A stretch of 64,000 nt of DNA from Actinacidiphila oryziradicis (GCF_005047355.1 NZ_SUMC01000003.1:266506-330505); one strand, 5' to 3'; counted from the first letter of the stretch, positions 35,664 through 44,174 are shown. The notes: generated by a model not told the origin, from the letters alone. Numbers and translations: made by a program.

Positions 35664-36404
35664 TTATGGATTCGCCTTCTGGCCTTCTGCGCGGAGTGCC
35701 GGTTGCTGCAGGGGGGAAGGCATCGGTGCCTCGGGGGAACGGCGGCCCGGAGTCCACAATCCGGCGATTGCCGCAGCGAGTGACAGGCTGACAGCGACCC
35801 AGACTGCGGGAGCGAAGCCGTCGTTGAAGGCCTGCGGGGATGCGTAGCTCCCGGAACCTGCGAACACGGCCGCAAGGATCGCGATCCCGAAGGCGCCGCC
35901 GAGTCGACGAAACGTGTTGAAGACACCGGCGGCCGCGCCGACAGCCGACCGGGGAACGGCGCCGATGACGGAGTTCTGGGCGGCGGGCATCGCGAGTGAG
36001 ACGCCGCAGCCAGCCACGAGCAGTGGCGCGATCATCGCGGGATAGTCGAGGTCGGGACTGGCGATCAACGCGATCCACCCGTATCCGACCGCCTGCAGGA
36101 CCGTTCCACCGACGATGAGAGGGCGTTCCCCGATCCGGTTGACCACGGCGCCCGCGAACCACGAGACGACGAACACGGCCGCCGTCCATGGGGCCAGGCG
36201 AATACCTGCGCCCAAGGGGCCGCAGTGGAGCGTGGTCTGCAGAAACTGGGCAAAGAAGAACGCGGCGCCGAACGTGGCCGCGTACAGCAGGAAGCCGGCG
36301 GTGTTTCCGGCCGAGAAGGCGCCGGACCGAAAGAAGCGCATCGGCAGCACCGGCTCAGGTGCCCGCAGCTCCCAGGCGACGAACACGATCGTCAGAACCG
36401 CGTC
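35664..36404 (-). pseudogene. DHA2 MFS transporter, N-terminal half missing
   Basis: Encodes the last 245 or so residues of a 14-TM pump (ELRAPEPVLPMRFFRSGAFS, 'AAFFFAQFLQTTLHCGPLGA', 'AGVFNTFRRLGGAFGIAILA'). It is cut exactly where the duplicated hypF-hypB segment begins (36404/36405), so it was broken by that event. The frame continues into the duplicated DNA only as a chance fusion with non-coding hypF antisense-phase sequence. Not functional. Confidence 0.85.
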
Positions 36405-37541
36405 TTCGGCTGTGCTGTTTTCGGCTGTGCCGCGCGGCGCAGGAGCACGATGGGGCGGCCCGGGCCGGTGAGCAGCTCCGCCTCCGCCGGGCTCACGGGG
36501 GCCAGCTGTTCCGCCGTGCCGAGGTCGGCCGCCATCACCGCGAAGGGCCTGCGGCCGCGCTGCTTGCGTTCCCGGAGGGCGGCGACGGCTCGGGCATTGG
36601 CCGCGTCGCACGCCAGGTGGTAGCCGCCGATGCCCTTGACCGCCAGGATCGCGCCCGCTGTCAGCAGGCGGCGCGCTTCGGCGATCGCTGCGGCGCCGGT
36701 CGTGCCGGTCGCGCCGATCGTGCCGGTTGCGCCGATCGTGGCGGTTGTGCTGGTCGTGCTGGTCGCGTCGGTCGCGTCGGTCGCGTCGGTCGCGTCGGAC
36801 GTGGCGGTCGCGTCTGCCGTGCTGGTCGTGCCGGTTGTGCCTGCCGTGCCTGCCGTGGCTGCCGTGTCGGTCGCGTCTGCCGTGCCGGTTGGTTTCGGGG
36901 GGCCGGACAGGTACAGGGTGGGGCCGCAGTCGTGGCAGGCCAGGGGCTGCGCGTGGAAGCGCCGGTCGGCTGGGTCGGCGTACTCCCGGGCGCAGGCGGC
37001 GCACAGCGGAAAGCCCGCCATGGTGGTGGTCGCCCGGTCGTACGGCAGAGCCGTGACGATGGTGAAGCGGGGCCCGCAGTGCGAGCAGGTGATGAACGGG
37101 TGCCGGTAGCGGCGGTCCGCCGGATCGGCCAGTTCGGCCGAACACGCGGCGCACATGGCGGTGTCCGGGGGCAGCAGGGTGCGTCCGCCGGGTCCGCCGC
37201 CGTTCTCGGAGGGCCGGATCGCGAAGCCGGCCGTACCGAGGGCGGGCACCTCCTCGTACGTCACCGAGGCGACCGCCGCCGGCGGAGGAGCGTGCGTGGC
37301 CACGCGGGCGCAGAAGGCCTCCACACTGTCCCGGGCGCCCTCGATCTCCGCGACGACGCCTCCGGCGCAGTTGGTCACATGCCCCGACAGACACAGCTCG
37401 CCGGCCAGGGCATGCACAAATGGCCGGAAGCCCACGCCCTGGACCACTCCGGCGACCGTGATCCGGCGCCGCGCAACGTCCCCCTCCGGGGGGGGGACAG
37501 GGTGCCGCCGCCCCAGCTGCGGGGTTTGCTGTGGTTGGCAC
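36392..37541 (-). pseudogene. Truncated second copy of hypF (N-terminal part)
   Basis: Repeats the acylphosphatase, zinc-finger and part of the YrdC domain, then ends after the AQPKT repeat with two foreign residues (RF) and a stop. It lacks most of the YrdC domain and the whole Kae1-like domain, so it cannot transfer carbamoyl. It carries the same nine-base homopolymer frameshift as the full copy. Confidence 0.9.
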
Positions 37542-38183
37542 GCCTACCGGACCGTGAGGTGGTCCTGCTGATGCACGTGCGTGTGCGCCGGTCCGTGCTC
37601 ATGCGCGTGATCGCGCAGATGCTGTCCGGCGAGCAGCGGCTGATGCGGCGGCGCTCCGTCGCACATGGCCAGGACGTGGTCCACGACCGCCGCGACGCCG
37701 CGCCCGGTGGGCGCGCAGGTGCGCAGGACGGGGACACCCGGGTTGACGCGTTCGACGTTCGCGGTGAACTCGTCCTCGTCGAAACCGGCCGCTTCGGTGA
37801 GATCCATCTTGGTGAGGACCACCAGATTCGCCAGGCCGAACGCCGTCGGGTACTTCAGCGGCTTGTCCTCGCCCTCCGTCACCGACATGAGCGTCACCCG
37901 CAGGGTCTCGCCCAGATCGTACGAGGCCGGGCAGACGAGGTTCCCGACGTTCTCGACGAACAGCGCCCGGGTGCCGCTGGGCAGCCAATCCTCCAGGTGG
38001 ACCCGCATCTGATCGGCCTCCAGATGGCACAGCCCGCCGGTCAGCACCTGCTTGACCGGCGCCCCGGAGCGGGCCAGCCGCAGGGCGTCGTTCTCGGTGG
38101 CGAGGTCGGCGGTGAGGGCCGCCACGGGGAGGCCGCGTGACATGGCCTCGGCCAGGGTGCGTTCCAGCAGCGCGGTCTTCCCG
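36405..38183. repeat. Segmental duplication, copy B
   Basis: Same orientation and 1,779-base length as 24251-26029, with the single seen difference at 36460. Inserted between a truncated DHA2 gene and unrelated DNA. No target-site duplication or inverted repeat is visible at the joints (36404/36405 and 38183/38184), so it does not look like ordinary transposition. Confidence 0.95.
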
Positions 38184-38242
38184 ACTGGATTTGCGGCGAG
38201 GCCGCGTGCACGGGCGTGACCCCCGGGCGGGGGCCATCCCAT
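37544..38242 (-). pseudogene. Truncated second copy of hypB (N-terminus replaced)
   Basis: Identical to HypB from Gly-Lys-Thr of the P-loop onward, including the His-rich tail. The first 43 residues are replaced by unrelated sequence from ATG 38242, giving AANPVGKT instead of SSPGSGKT. The frame is open, so a 232-residue hybrid could be made, but the nucleotide-binding loop is altered and the N-terminal helix is missing. Confidence 0.88.
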
Positions 38243-38259
38243 GGCTGGTGGCTCGTTCG

Positions 38260-38583
38260 TCAGGATCGGCCGTCGGGCGGCAGGCCCACACCGCCCAGGA
38301 CGGTGAGGTCCGTGCGGTGCGGTGGGCCCGACAGGAGGGCGAGGACGTCGGCGGGGGTGGGGCCGTCGGCGGGCGGCGGAGAGGCGAGGGCGGCTTGTGC
38401 GCTGGCGTCGTCCTGCCAGACCTCGGTGACGTGCACCGTGTCCGGGTCGGCTCTGTCCTGGCTGATCAGATAGATCTCGCAGCCCGGGAAGCCGCGCAGC
38501 CGCTCCGCGACGCTCAGCAGGACGGCGGCGAGTTCGCCGCCCCTGCCTGGGCGCGCGCTCATGGTCATCAGTCGGCCGATCAC
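38260..38583 (-). CDS. ABM-family (quinol monooxygenase-like) protein
   Basis: 107 residues with the antibiotic-biosynthesis-monooxygenase fold: 'SARPGRGGELAAVLLSVAER', 'CEIYLISQDRADPDTVHVTE' and VWQDDASAQAAL. Such small dimers oxidise quinones without cofactors or act as chaperone-like dimers. GTG 38583 starts two bases after the upstream VOC gene's stop, so the pair is co-transcribed. Substrate unknown. Confidence 0.82.
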   Translation of the reverse strand: MIGRLMTMSARPGRGGELAAVLLSVAERLRGFPGCEIYLISQDRADPDTVHVTEVWQDDASAQAALASPPPADGPTPADVLALLSGPPHRTDLTVLGGVGLPPDGRS

Positions 38584-38585
38584 GC

Positions 38586-38978
38586 TCAGGCCAGGGTGGT
38601 GATGCAGAAGGGGTGGCCTGCGGGGTCCAGCAGGACCCGCCAACGGTCGGGCTGCGGCTGGGCCGGGGGTTCGACGGCGCCCAGGGCCATCAGCCGGGTC
38701 TGGGCGGCGTCCAGGTCGTCGACGCCGAGTTCGAGGTGGGCCTGCTTCTCGTAGGAAGGGTCCGGCCAGGTGGGCCGCTGGTAGCCGGCCAGCCGGTTGA
38801 AGCCCATTCCGGGCGAGCCCTCCTGGCCGAGGAGGATGAAGTCGTCGCTGGAGTAGGTGACGGGCAGGCCGAGGGCGTCGCTGTAGAAGCGGGCCAGCTC
38901 GGCGGGGTCCGGGCAGTCGAACGTGACGGCCGAGAAGCGGATCGCGGGTGTCGATGTGGTTCCGGTGTGCGTGCTCAT
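38586..38978 (-). CDS. VOC-family (glyoxalase/bleomycin-resistance-like) protein
   Basis: 130 residues forming one pair of beta-alpha-beta-beta-beta units: 'SAVTFDCPDPAELARFYSDA' and 'AHLELGVDDLDAAQTRLMAL', ending with 'DPAGHPFCI', a usual metal-ligand region. VOC proteins isomerise, cleave or bind small hydrophobic molecules. Divergent from the WYL regulator with a perfect inverted repeat in between, so probably its target together with the ABM gene. Confidence 0.88.
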   Translation of the reverse strand: MSTHTGTTSTPAIRFSAVTFDCPDPAELARFYSDALGLPVTYSSDDFILLGQEGSPGMGFNRLAGYQRPTWPDPSYEKQAHLELGVDDLDAAQTRLMALGAVEPPAQPQPDRWRVLLDPAGHPFCITTLA

Positions 38979-38996
38979 GGGATGACGTTATGACGG

Positions 38997-39021
38997 GACC
39001 AGGACAGTTTCGGTCCTGGTC
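38997..39021. promoter_or_regulatory. Operator GACCAGGAC-N7-GTCCTGGTC
   Basis: Perfect nine-base inverted repeat with a 7-base spacer in the short gap between the divergent VOC-ABM operon and the WYL regulator. It starts 19 bases before the VOC start codon. Likely the regulator's own binding site. Confidence 0.75.
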
Positions 39022-39040
39022 ATGCGGGACACTTCGGGAT

Positions 39041-40006
39041 GTGATCAGCACATCCGCCCGCCTGCTCCGACTGGTCTCACTGCTGTCCGCACGGCCGTCG
39101 TGGACCTGCGGCGAGCTGGCCGAGCGGATGTCGGTCACCGAGCGCACCGTCCGGCGGGACGTCGCCAGGCTGCGCGAGCTCGGCTACGGCGTCGAGTCCG
39201 ACCCAGGTCCGTGGGGAGGCTACCGACTCGGCGGCGGGACCCGGGTGCCGCCGCTGATCCTTGACGACGAGGAGGCTCTCGCCGTGGCCGTCGCACTGCG
39301 CGAGGCCGCACTCAGCGGCGTCCTCGGCAGCGATCAGGCCGCGCTGTCGGCGCTGCTGAAACTGCGGCAGGTCCTGCCGACGCCAGTCGCGGCGCGGCTC
39401 AGGGAGATGGACGCCGCGTTCGTGCAGACGCCCAGGCCGGACGAGCAGCAGATCGCCCCCGGCATGCTGCTGGCACTCGCCACCGCCTGCCGCCGGGGCG
39501 AGCGCATCCACCTGTCGTACCGCGACCGGGAAGGGAAGGCCACCCTCCGGGACGTCGACCCGTACCGCCTCGTGCACACGGGGCGCCGCTGGTACTTCGT
39601 CGCCCGGGATGTGGCGCGGGGCGAGTGGCGGACGTTCCGGGCGGACCGGGTCGCGCAGATACGGTCGACCGGGCGCAGGGTGAAGCTCCTGGACCCGCCC
39701 GACCCGGCGCTGCTCGTCTCCCGCTCCATCGCGAGCGGCACGTACCCGCTCCACGTGACGGTCCGCCTCCCGCTGCCCTTGGCCCAGGCGCTGCGGCTGG
39801 TCCCACCGACGGTCGGCACCCACCGCCCGGACGGCCCCGACGCCACCGTCGTCGACATCGGCGGCCCCGACGCGGACGGGCTCGCCAAGTACCTGCTCGG
39901 CCTGGGCACCCCGCTCCGGGTGCTGTCCCCGGACGACGTACGGGAGGCGCTGCTCCGCCGCACCCGGGAACTGTTCGAGGACAACCGGGGCGGGGATGCC
40001 CCGTAG
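39041..40006 (+). CDS. YafY/DeoR-like HTH regulator with WYL domain
   Basis: 321 residues. N-terminal winged helix 'WTCGELAERMSVTERTVRRD' (HTH_11), then a WYL sensor domain with 'GERIHLSYRD' and 'RLVHTGRRWYFVARDV', and a WCX-like C-terminal region. WYL domains bind small ligands or nucleic acid and control catabolic and defence genes. GTG 39041 fits the family start; no clear RBS, so possibly leaderless. Likely regulates the divergent VOC-ABM pair. Confidence 0.9.
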   Translation: MISTSARLLRLVSLLSARPSWTCGELAERMSVTERTVRRDVARLRELGYGVESDPGPWGGYRLGGGTRVPPLILDDEEALAVAVALREAALSGVLGSDQAALSALLKLRQVLPTPVAARLREMDAAFVQTPRPDEQQIAPGMLLALATACRRGERIHLSYRDREGKATLRDVDPYRLVHTGRRWYFVARDVARGEWRTFRADRVAQIRSTGRRVKLLDPPDPALLVSRSIASGTYPLHVTVRLPLPLAQALRLVPPTVGTHRPDGPDATVVDIGGPDADGLAKYLLGLGTPLRVLSPDDVREALLRRTRELFEDNRGGDAP

Positions 40007-40016
40007 GCGGCGTCCC

Positions 40017-40490
40017 TCAGCATGCGCAGGTAATAGAGCCGACCGGCGAGGTCAGCGGGTCCGCCCGGTGCTGCTCGATGCCGTCCACCGTCTCGATCGC
40101 GAAGCCCTCCCGGATCCAGTACTCGAAGCCGCCGATCATCTCCTTGACGCGGTAGCCCAGCCGGGCAAGGGCGAGCGCCGCGCGGGTCGCTCCGTCGCAG
40201 CCCGGCCCCCAGCAGTAGGTGATGACCGGGACCGCCGGGTCCAGCAGGTCCGCCGCGCGGGCAGGGATATCGGCGGTAGGCAGGTGCAGCGCCCCCGGCA
40301 CATGCCCTTGTTGCCAGCCCGCGACCCCGCGCGAGTCGACCAGGACGAAGCCCGGGTTACCACGGTCGAGGGACGCACGCACATCGGAGACGTCCGCCTG
40401 GAAGGTCAGTCGTCCGGTGAAGAAGGCAACGGCATCGGCCGGGGCTGCGGGCGGCACACGCAGCGCCGCGCTGGTGTCAGTGATCGTCAT
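40017..40490 (-). CDS. Rhodanese-domain sulfurtransferase
   Basis: 157 residues, single rhodanese domain: 'FVLVDSRGVAGWQQGHVPGA' followed by the active-site loop CWGPGCDGATRAA, whose first Cys carries the persulfide. 'MIGGFEYWIREGFAIE' closes the fold. Convergent with the WYL gene and divergent from the Lrp regulator at 40584, which may control it. Confidence 0.9.
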   Translation of the reverse strand: MTITDTSAALRVPPAAPADAVAFFTGRLTFQADVSDVRASLDRGNPGFVLVDSRGVAGWQQGHVPGALHLPTADIPARAADLLDPAVPVITYCWGPGCDGATRAALALARLGYRVKEMIGGFEYWIREGFAIETVDGIEQHRADPLTSPVGSITCAC

Positions 40491-40583
40491 GCCCGCAACG
40501 CTATGACGCGAAGTCCCACGGCGGAACCGACGATCGCCGACGATCGGCTTGATCTACCGGTGATTCCCCGGTATTTATCTGCC

Positions 40584-41045
40584 ATGACCCCTTATTCCAC
40601 GGATGACATCGACATGCGCATCCTGGAAGCCCTACAACGCGAGGGACGTGCCACCTACGCCGAGCTGGCACGCACCGTCTCCATGTCCGCCAGCGCAGTC
40701 ACCGAACGCGTCCGACGACTGGAGGAGAGCGGGGTGATCGCCGGCTACTCAGCTGTCGTCGACCCCGAACGCCTCGGACTCGACATCCTGGCCTTCGTAC
40801 GGCTCCGCTATCCGACCAGCAACTACAAGCCCTTCCATGACCTGGTCGCCACGACCCCGGAGATCATCGAGGCTCACCATGTGACCGGCGAAGACTGCTT
40901 CGTCCTGAAGGTCGTCGCCCGCTCGATGCGTCACTTGGAGCAGACCACCGGCCGCATCGCCGGGCTCGGCTCCGTGACTACCACCGTGGTCTACTCCAGT
41001 ACGCTCAAGAACCGCGCGATCACCGCTGCCGCCCTGAAGGACTGA
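40584..41045 (+). CDS. Lrp/AsnC-family transcriptional regulator
   Basis: 153 residues. N-terminal HTH 'DIDMRILEALQREGRATYAE' and 'SMSASAVTERVRRLEESGVI', C-terminal RAM ligand domain (HHVTGEDCFVLKVVARSMRH). The inverted repeat TACCGG-N7-CCGGTA shortly upstream may be its site. Divergent from the rhodanese gene with 93 bases between, the usual layout for a regulator and its target. Confidence 0.92.
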   Translation: MTPYSTDDIDMRILEALQREGRATYAELARTVSMSASAVTERVRRLEESGVIAGYSAVVDPERLGLDILAFVRLRYPTSNYKPFHDLVATTPEIIEAHHVTGEDCFVLKVVARSMRHLEQTTGRIAGLGSVTTTVVYSSTLKNRAITAAALKD

Positions 41046-41467
41046 GTGCTTGGCGCTCACCCGGTCTTCTCCAAGCGCGACGTGGAGGCCGTCCCAGCAC
41101 AGAAGGTAATTTCGTTTTTCCGCTCAGGATCCGGACACAGGCGCAGGCTAGGCTCCGGCTGAGGCGGCAAGGGCTTTGAACTGATCCCACTGCACCCGGG
41201 GTCGTGCCGGCTCGCGCCGCTCCATGTACCTCCTGGTGGCTTTGCGGGCGTTGCGCAGGGTACGGAGACGCCGCCCAGTCCGCCTGCCCCGGCGGGCTCG
41301 ATGACGTGACTGAGGGGGTCTTCGAAGCTGGGCGGTGCGTCGTTTCGGACAGGATGATCAGCTGTCACACCGCATGAGGGTCAGGGATGTTGCTGATGCC
41401 CCGGGAGTAGGAGGCCCGTGGCCATGGGCCTGTTCGCTACGCAGAACGATCACCCAGAGAATGGCAG
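41046..41467. other. Gap with one gene-end fragment and one IS-like end
   Basis: Contains a 46-codon minus-strand C-terminal fragment (41158-41298) and the left member of an inverted IS-like pair (41316-41373). No complete gene. Confidence 0.5.
41158..41298 (-). pseudogene. C-terminal remnant of an unknown protein
   Basis: Open to a TAG at 41158, encoding LRTLRNARKATRRYMERREP and VQWDQFKALAASAGA, a natural-looking basic ending. No start is present and the IS-like end begins right behind it. Family not recognised. Confidence 0.35.
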
Positions 41468-41839
41468 CTACCACGCACCGAATCTGCCAAAGGCGACGAA
41501 CAGGCAGGCCAGCAGAATGACCGCGTTGACGCCGAAGACCTGCTTGTACTCGCGCAAGGTCCAGTGCGAAGCTGCCGCGCCGACCATGACCACTGCGAGA
41601 CCGATCGCGGCCCACGGAGTGAGGGTCGGTGCGATGCCGGTCAGCCACGGCACTATGAGCCCTATCGCCGCCAGGGCTTCCAGCGCCGCGACGACTCGGA
41701 TCACCGGAAGCGGAAACGGCGCGACGCCGGTCTGGCCCGTGTCAATCATCCGTTCCTTCGTCTGCCTCGACTTCGCAGTCCCGGAGGACAGGAAGATTGC
41801 GGCCAGCAGGACTTGCCCGATCCAAAGCGCGATGTTCAT
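41468..41839 (-). CDS. DoxX-family membrane protein
   Basis: 123 residues, four TM helices, with the DoxX-like signature start 'ALWIGQVLLAAIFLSSGTAK' and 'PVIRVVAALEALAAIGLIVP'. Such proteins are linked to redox or thiol stress membranes. ATG 41839 has GGAGAC six bases upstream. The reading frame is also open without a stop from the truncated TetR gene upstream, so a fusion protein could be read through, though the DoxX start has its own RBS. Confidence 0.85.
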   Translation of the reverse strand: MNIALWIGQVLLAAIFLSSGTAKSRQTKERMIDTGQTGVAPFPLPVIRVVAALEALAAIGLIVPWLTGIAPTLTPWAAIGLAVVMVGAAASHWTLREYKQVFGVNAVILLACLFVAFGRFGAW

Positions 41840-41939
41840 GTGGTGTCTCCGATGAGAGAGGGCTGCGGTGTGATGGTCGACTAGGGTCCGGTGCCGATCT
41901 GCCGATCTGCCGATCTGCCGGTCGGTGGAGGCGTCCGGG

Positions 41940-42223
41940 CCATTCCCATTGAAGAGGCCTTCCGCGAGATTTGCGAAGGCGGCGATGTAACGGTCCTCAT
42001 CAATGCCACCGGGCTGGGTGCCGAATACGTCGCGCAGGAGCCAGAAGAGCGCGATGGCTCCGGTGAGTACGACAGCGAGGGCTGTCCAGTCCCGGTCCTC
42101 GGGTCGGCCTTGGGCCCGTAGCCACTGCGCCGTCGAATCTTGGATGCGTCGCATCTCGGCCGCTCGCACAGCGGGAGCGTGGCCAGCGTGATCAACCCCC
42201 GAAGGGCTTTCGGAGTCCACCAC
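41940..42223 (-). pseudogene. TetR-family regulator, only the C-terminal domain left
   Basis: Encodes EMRRIQDSTAQWLRAQGRPE, 'WTALAVVLTGAIALFWLLRD' and 'DRYIAAFANLAEGLFNG', the ligand-binding end of a TetR regulator. The HTH is missing, cut near 42220 beside the right IS-like end. It probably once controlled doxX. A small CTGCCGAT tandem repeat follows at about 41897-41921. Confidence 0.7.
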
Positions 42224-42361
42224 TTAGGCGGCGTAACAGCTGATCAGCCGGTCGGAAACTACGCACCGCTCAACTTCGAAGACCCGTGTTTGCGGGGGCC
42301 CGACGGCCCCCGGGAGAGTGCCCGGGCATCAGATCCAGTCCGTCCGGGCGCTAAAGCACCG

Positions 42362-42592
42362 CTACAGATTGTCGAAGTCGCCAGCCGCCATGCCCTGCTT
42401 GAACGCCGACCACTCTCCCGGTGTGAAGCACAGGTGCGGTCCGGCTGGGTTCTTCGAATCCCGGACGGCGACGCCCCCGCCGGGGAGGGGGGCCAGTTCG
42501 AAGCACTCGCCGTTGTTGCCCGTGAAACTGGACTTCTGCCAGGTCAGGGTGGTCGGGTCGATGGCGTACAAGTCAGCTTTTATGGGATGCAT
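42362..42592 (-). CDS. DUF397 domain protein
   Basis: 76 residues with the DUF397 pattern TWQKSSFTGNNGECFELAPL then 'GVAVRDSKNPAGPHLCFTPG' and EWSAF. Its ATG overlaps the stop of the XRE regulator (TGATG). In Streptomyces such XRE-DUF397 pairs (WhiJ-like systems) work together, the small protein modulating the DNA-binding partner. Confidence 0.93.
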   Translation of the reverse strand: MHPIKADLYAIDPTTLTWQKSSFTGNNGECFELAPLPGGGVAVRDSKNPAGPHLCFTPGEWSAFKQGMAAGDFDNL

Positions 42593-43458
42593 CAGATTCC
42601 CTCGGTCATGATTTTCGCGATGAGGTCACGGGTCTTGTCCGGGCCGAGGGCTGCCGCCGTCAGGTTCTTGTGGAGCCTGTGCAGGCGTCGGAGGTCTCGC
42701 GGGTCGTCAAGGACGATGCTGCCCGCTACGGACTCGCCGAACGCTACATCGGGCATGTCCCCGCCTGGGAACTGGAGGATCCTGTAGGCACCGGTCTGTG
42801 TGCCCTCCTCTCCCTTCTCGTACGGGATTACTCTCAGGTCGATCATGTCCCGCTCTGACAGCTCCAAAAGGCGATGGAGTTGGTCACGGTGAGCCTGTTG
42901 CCCTCCCACCTGATACTGCAACACGCCTTGCGTGATGACGTACTGGCAGACCATCGGACGCGAACCATCAAGCCTGTGCCGCTGCCGCAGCGTCCTCACC
43001 TCCACAAGCCCATCGATCTGATCCGGGCCGAGGGACGCGAAGCCGACGCCAATGACGGCACGCGCATACTCCTCAGTTTGCAGCAGACCCGGGACGATGC
43101 CTACCTGGTATTCGAGGACGCGTTCGGCCGCGTCCTCGAACGAAATCAACCGCTCATAGCTCGCGCTGATGAACTCCCGGTACGTGGCCCACCAGGGCAG
43201 CCTGCGGTCGCGGGAGTCGGCGAGGAGCGTGCTCAGCTCGTCGCGTTCGCCCTCGGGTACCTCGAATAGGTCCATCAGTTCGGCGAAGAGCTTCTGTGAA
43301 CAAGTGCGCTTACCGGTCTCGATCCGGCTGAGCAAAGAGTCAGTGACCCCGAGGTGTCCCGCGACCTTGGCCAGCGTCATGCCTTTGATCTCGTCCCGAT
43401 GGCGCCGCAGAGCCGCTCCGAGGCTCATGCGAGCCATCAACTGTGTGCTGGTGCCCAT
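42592..43458 (-). CDS. XRE-family regulator with DUF5753 domain (WhiJ-like)
   Basis: 288 residues. N-terminal HTH_31: 'LGAALRRHRDEIKGMTLAKV' and HLGVTDSLLSRIETGKR. The C-terminal DUF5753 begins at ISFEDAAERVLEYQVGIVPG and includes LLQTEEYARAV. ATG 43458 has GGGGA six bases upstream; a GTG 18 bases earlier is less likely. Coupled to the DUF397 gene. Such pairs occur in many copies in Streptomyces and influence development or antibiotic production. Confidence 0.93.
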   Translation of the reverse strand: MGTSTQLMARMSLGAALRRHRDEIKGMTLAKVAGHLGVTDSLLSRIETGKRTCSQKLFAELMDLFEVPEGERDELSTLLADSRDRRLPWWATYREFISASYERLISFEDAAERVLEYQVGIVPGLLQTEEYARAVIGVGFASLGPDQIDGLVEVRTLRQRHRLDGSRPMVCQYVITQGVLQYQVGGQQAHRDQLHRLLELSERDMIDLRVIPYEKGEEGTQTGAYRILQFPGGDMPDVAFGESVAGSIVLDDPRDLRRLHRLHKNLTAAALGPDKTRDLIAKIMTEGI

Positions 43459-43513
43459 ATGTTCCCCAGTGTCCAAGTGCCACGAGGTTACCGCAGGCTG
43501 CTCGCGTCACCGT

Positions 43514-43540
43514 CTTGGTAGCTGTTTGGCAATTACCAAG
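43514..43540. promoter_or_regulatory. Inverted repeat CTTGGTA-N13-TACCAAG in the divergent XRE promoter region
   Basis: Seven-base arms in the 250-base gap between the XRE gene and the small plus-strand genes; an overlapping TTGG-N6-CCAA is nested in it. Candidate site for the XRE regulator, 56 bases upstream of its start. Confidence 0.5.
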
Positions 43541-43708
43541 CAACGTACTTGACGTTAACCAGGCAGGTGCTTCACGCTCGACCTGTGCACTTTCGGTGTC
43601 CGCTCGAATGCGGAGCGCTACTGCTGTGTACGTTCGGAAGCAACAGACCCCGGCGACCGCTGCAACCGGTCCCGGGGCATGGCAAACGCCAAACGAAGGA
43701 GCGTTCGC

Positions 43709-43990
43709 ATGCAGAACCCTATCCGCCGCTGCCTCGCCTGGGGCAAGGCGCTCAGATCACCCGGCCGCCGACGGCGTGCCCCCGCGCAACTGGTCGCCGC
43801 ATGGATGAAGGCCACGCAGCCCGCAAGGGCATGGCAGCCGCCGCGTCAGCTGCAGGAGTTGCCGCACGAGGGCATGGCAGACGTCATCACGGCGATCGTG
43901 AGGCCCTACGTCCTGACGCACGATGAGTGGCAGCAGGTCTGGCCGGGGCGCCGGGCGCTTGCCGGGATGCGGGGAATGGGCGATGAGTGA
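43709..43990 (+). CDS. Small conserved protein next to the XRE-DUF397 module
   Basis: 93 residues, basic N-terminus (QNPIRRCLAWGKALRSPGRR) and a more ordered C-terminus (MADVITAIVRPYVLTHDEWQ). ATG 43709 follows AAGGAG by eight bases. First of three overlapping small genes that read away from the XRE gene. Family and function not recognised. Confidence 0.65.
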   Translation: MQNPIRRCLAWGKALRSPGRRRRAPAQLVAAWMKATQPARAWQPPRQLQELPHEGMADVITAIVRPYVLTHDEWQQVWPGRRALAGMRGMGDE

Positions 43991-44174
43991 GGCCCGCGAA
44001 GAACTCGCGCGATGGGCGGCCGGCCGGGACGGCATCGTACGGGCGGAGAAGGAGCCCGGCGAGAGCGAGCCGGAGCCGGAGATGCCCGAGTTGGAGCCTG
44101 CCGAGCACCCGGAGCTGATCGCCAAGCTGCGGGAGATCAACCACCGCAGCCGCTCCGACGGGAGGCTGAAGTGA
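43983..44174 (+). CDS. Small acidic protein, second of the trio
   Basis: 63 residues, Glu/Pro-rich middle (EKEPGESEPEPEMPELEPAE), then a helix (LIAKLREINHRSR). Overlaps the first gene by eight bases (ATGAGTGA) and the third by one (TGATG), so the three are translated together. Function unknown. Confidence 0.6.
   Translation: MSEAREELARWAAGRDGIVRAEKEPGESEPEPEMPELEPAEHPELIAKLREINHRSRSDGRLK

Larger units (their letters stand above)
41316..42285. mobile_element. Pair of inverted IS-like ends around a doxX cassette
   Basis: About 58 bases at 41316-41373 match the reverse complement of 42230-42285 at most positions. Shared words include GGGTCTTCGAAG, GCGGTGCGT and TGATCAGCTGT. The ends enclose about 0.86 kb holding doxX and a truncated TetR gene but no transposase. 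They may be ends of a non-autonomous element or remnants of two copies of one IS. Confidence 0.65.

Noticed and set aside
35664..37541. A 625-codon minus-strand frame that seems to join a duplicated segment to a transporter
   Set aside because: Only the last 245 or so codons are a real transporter part. The rest is the wrong frame of the duplicated hypF, so it is a chance fusion.
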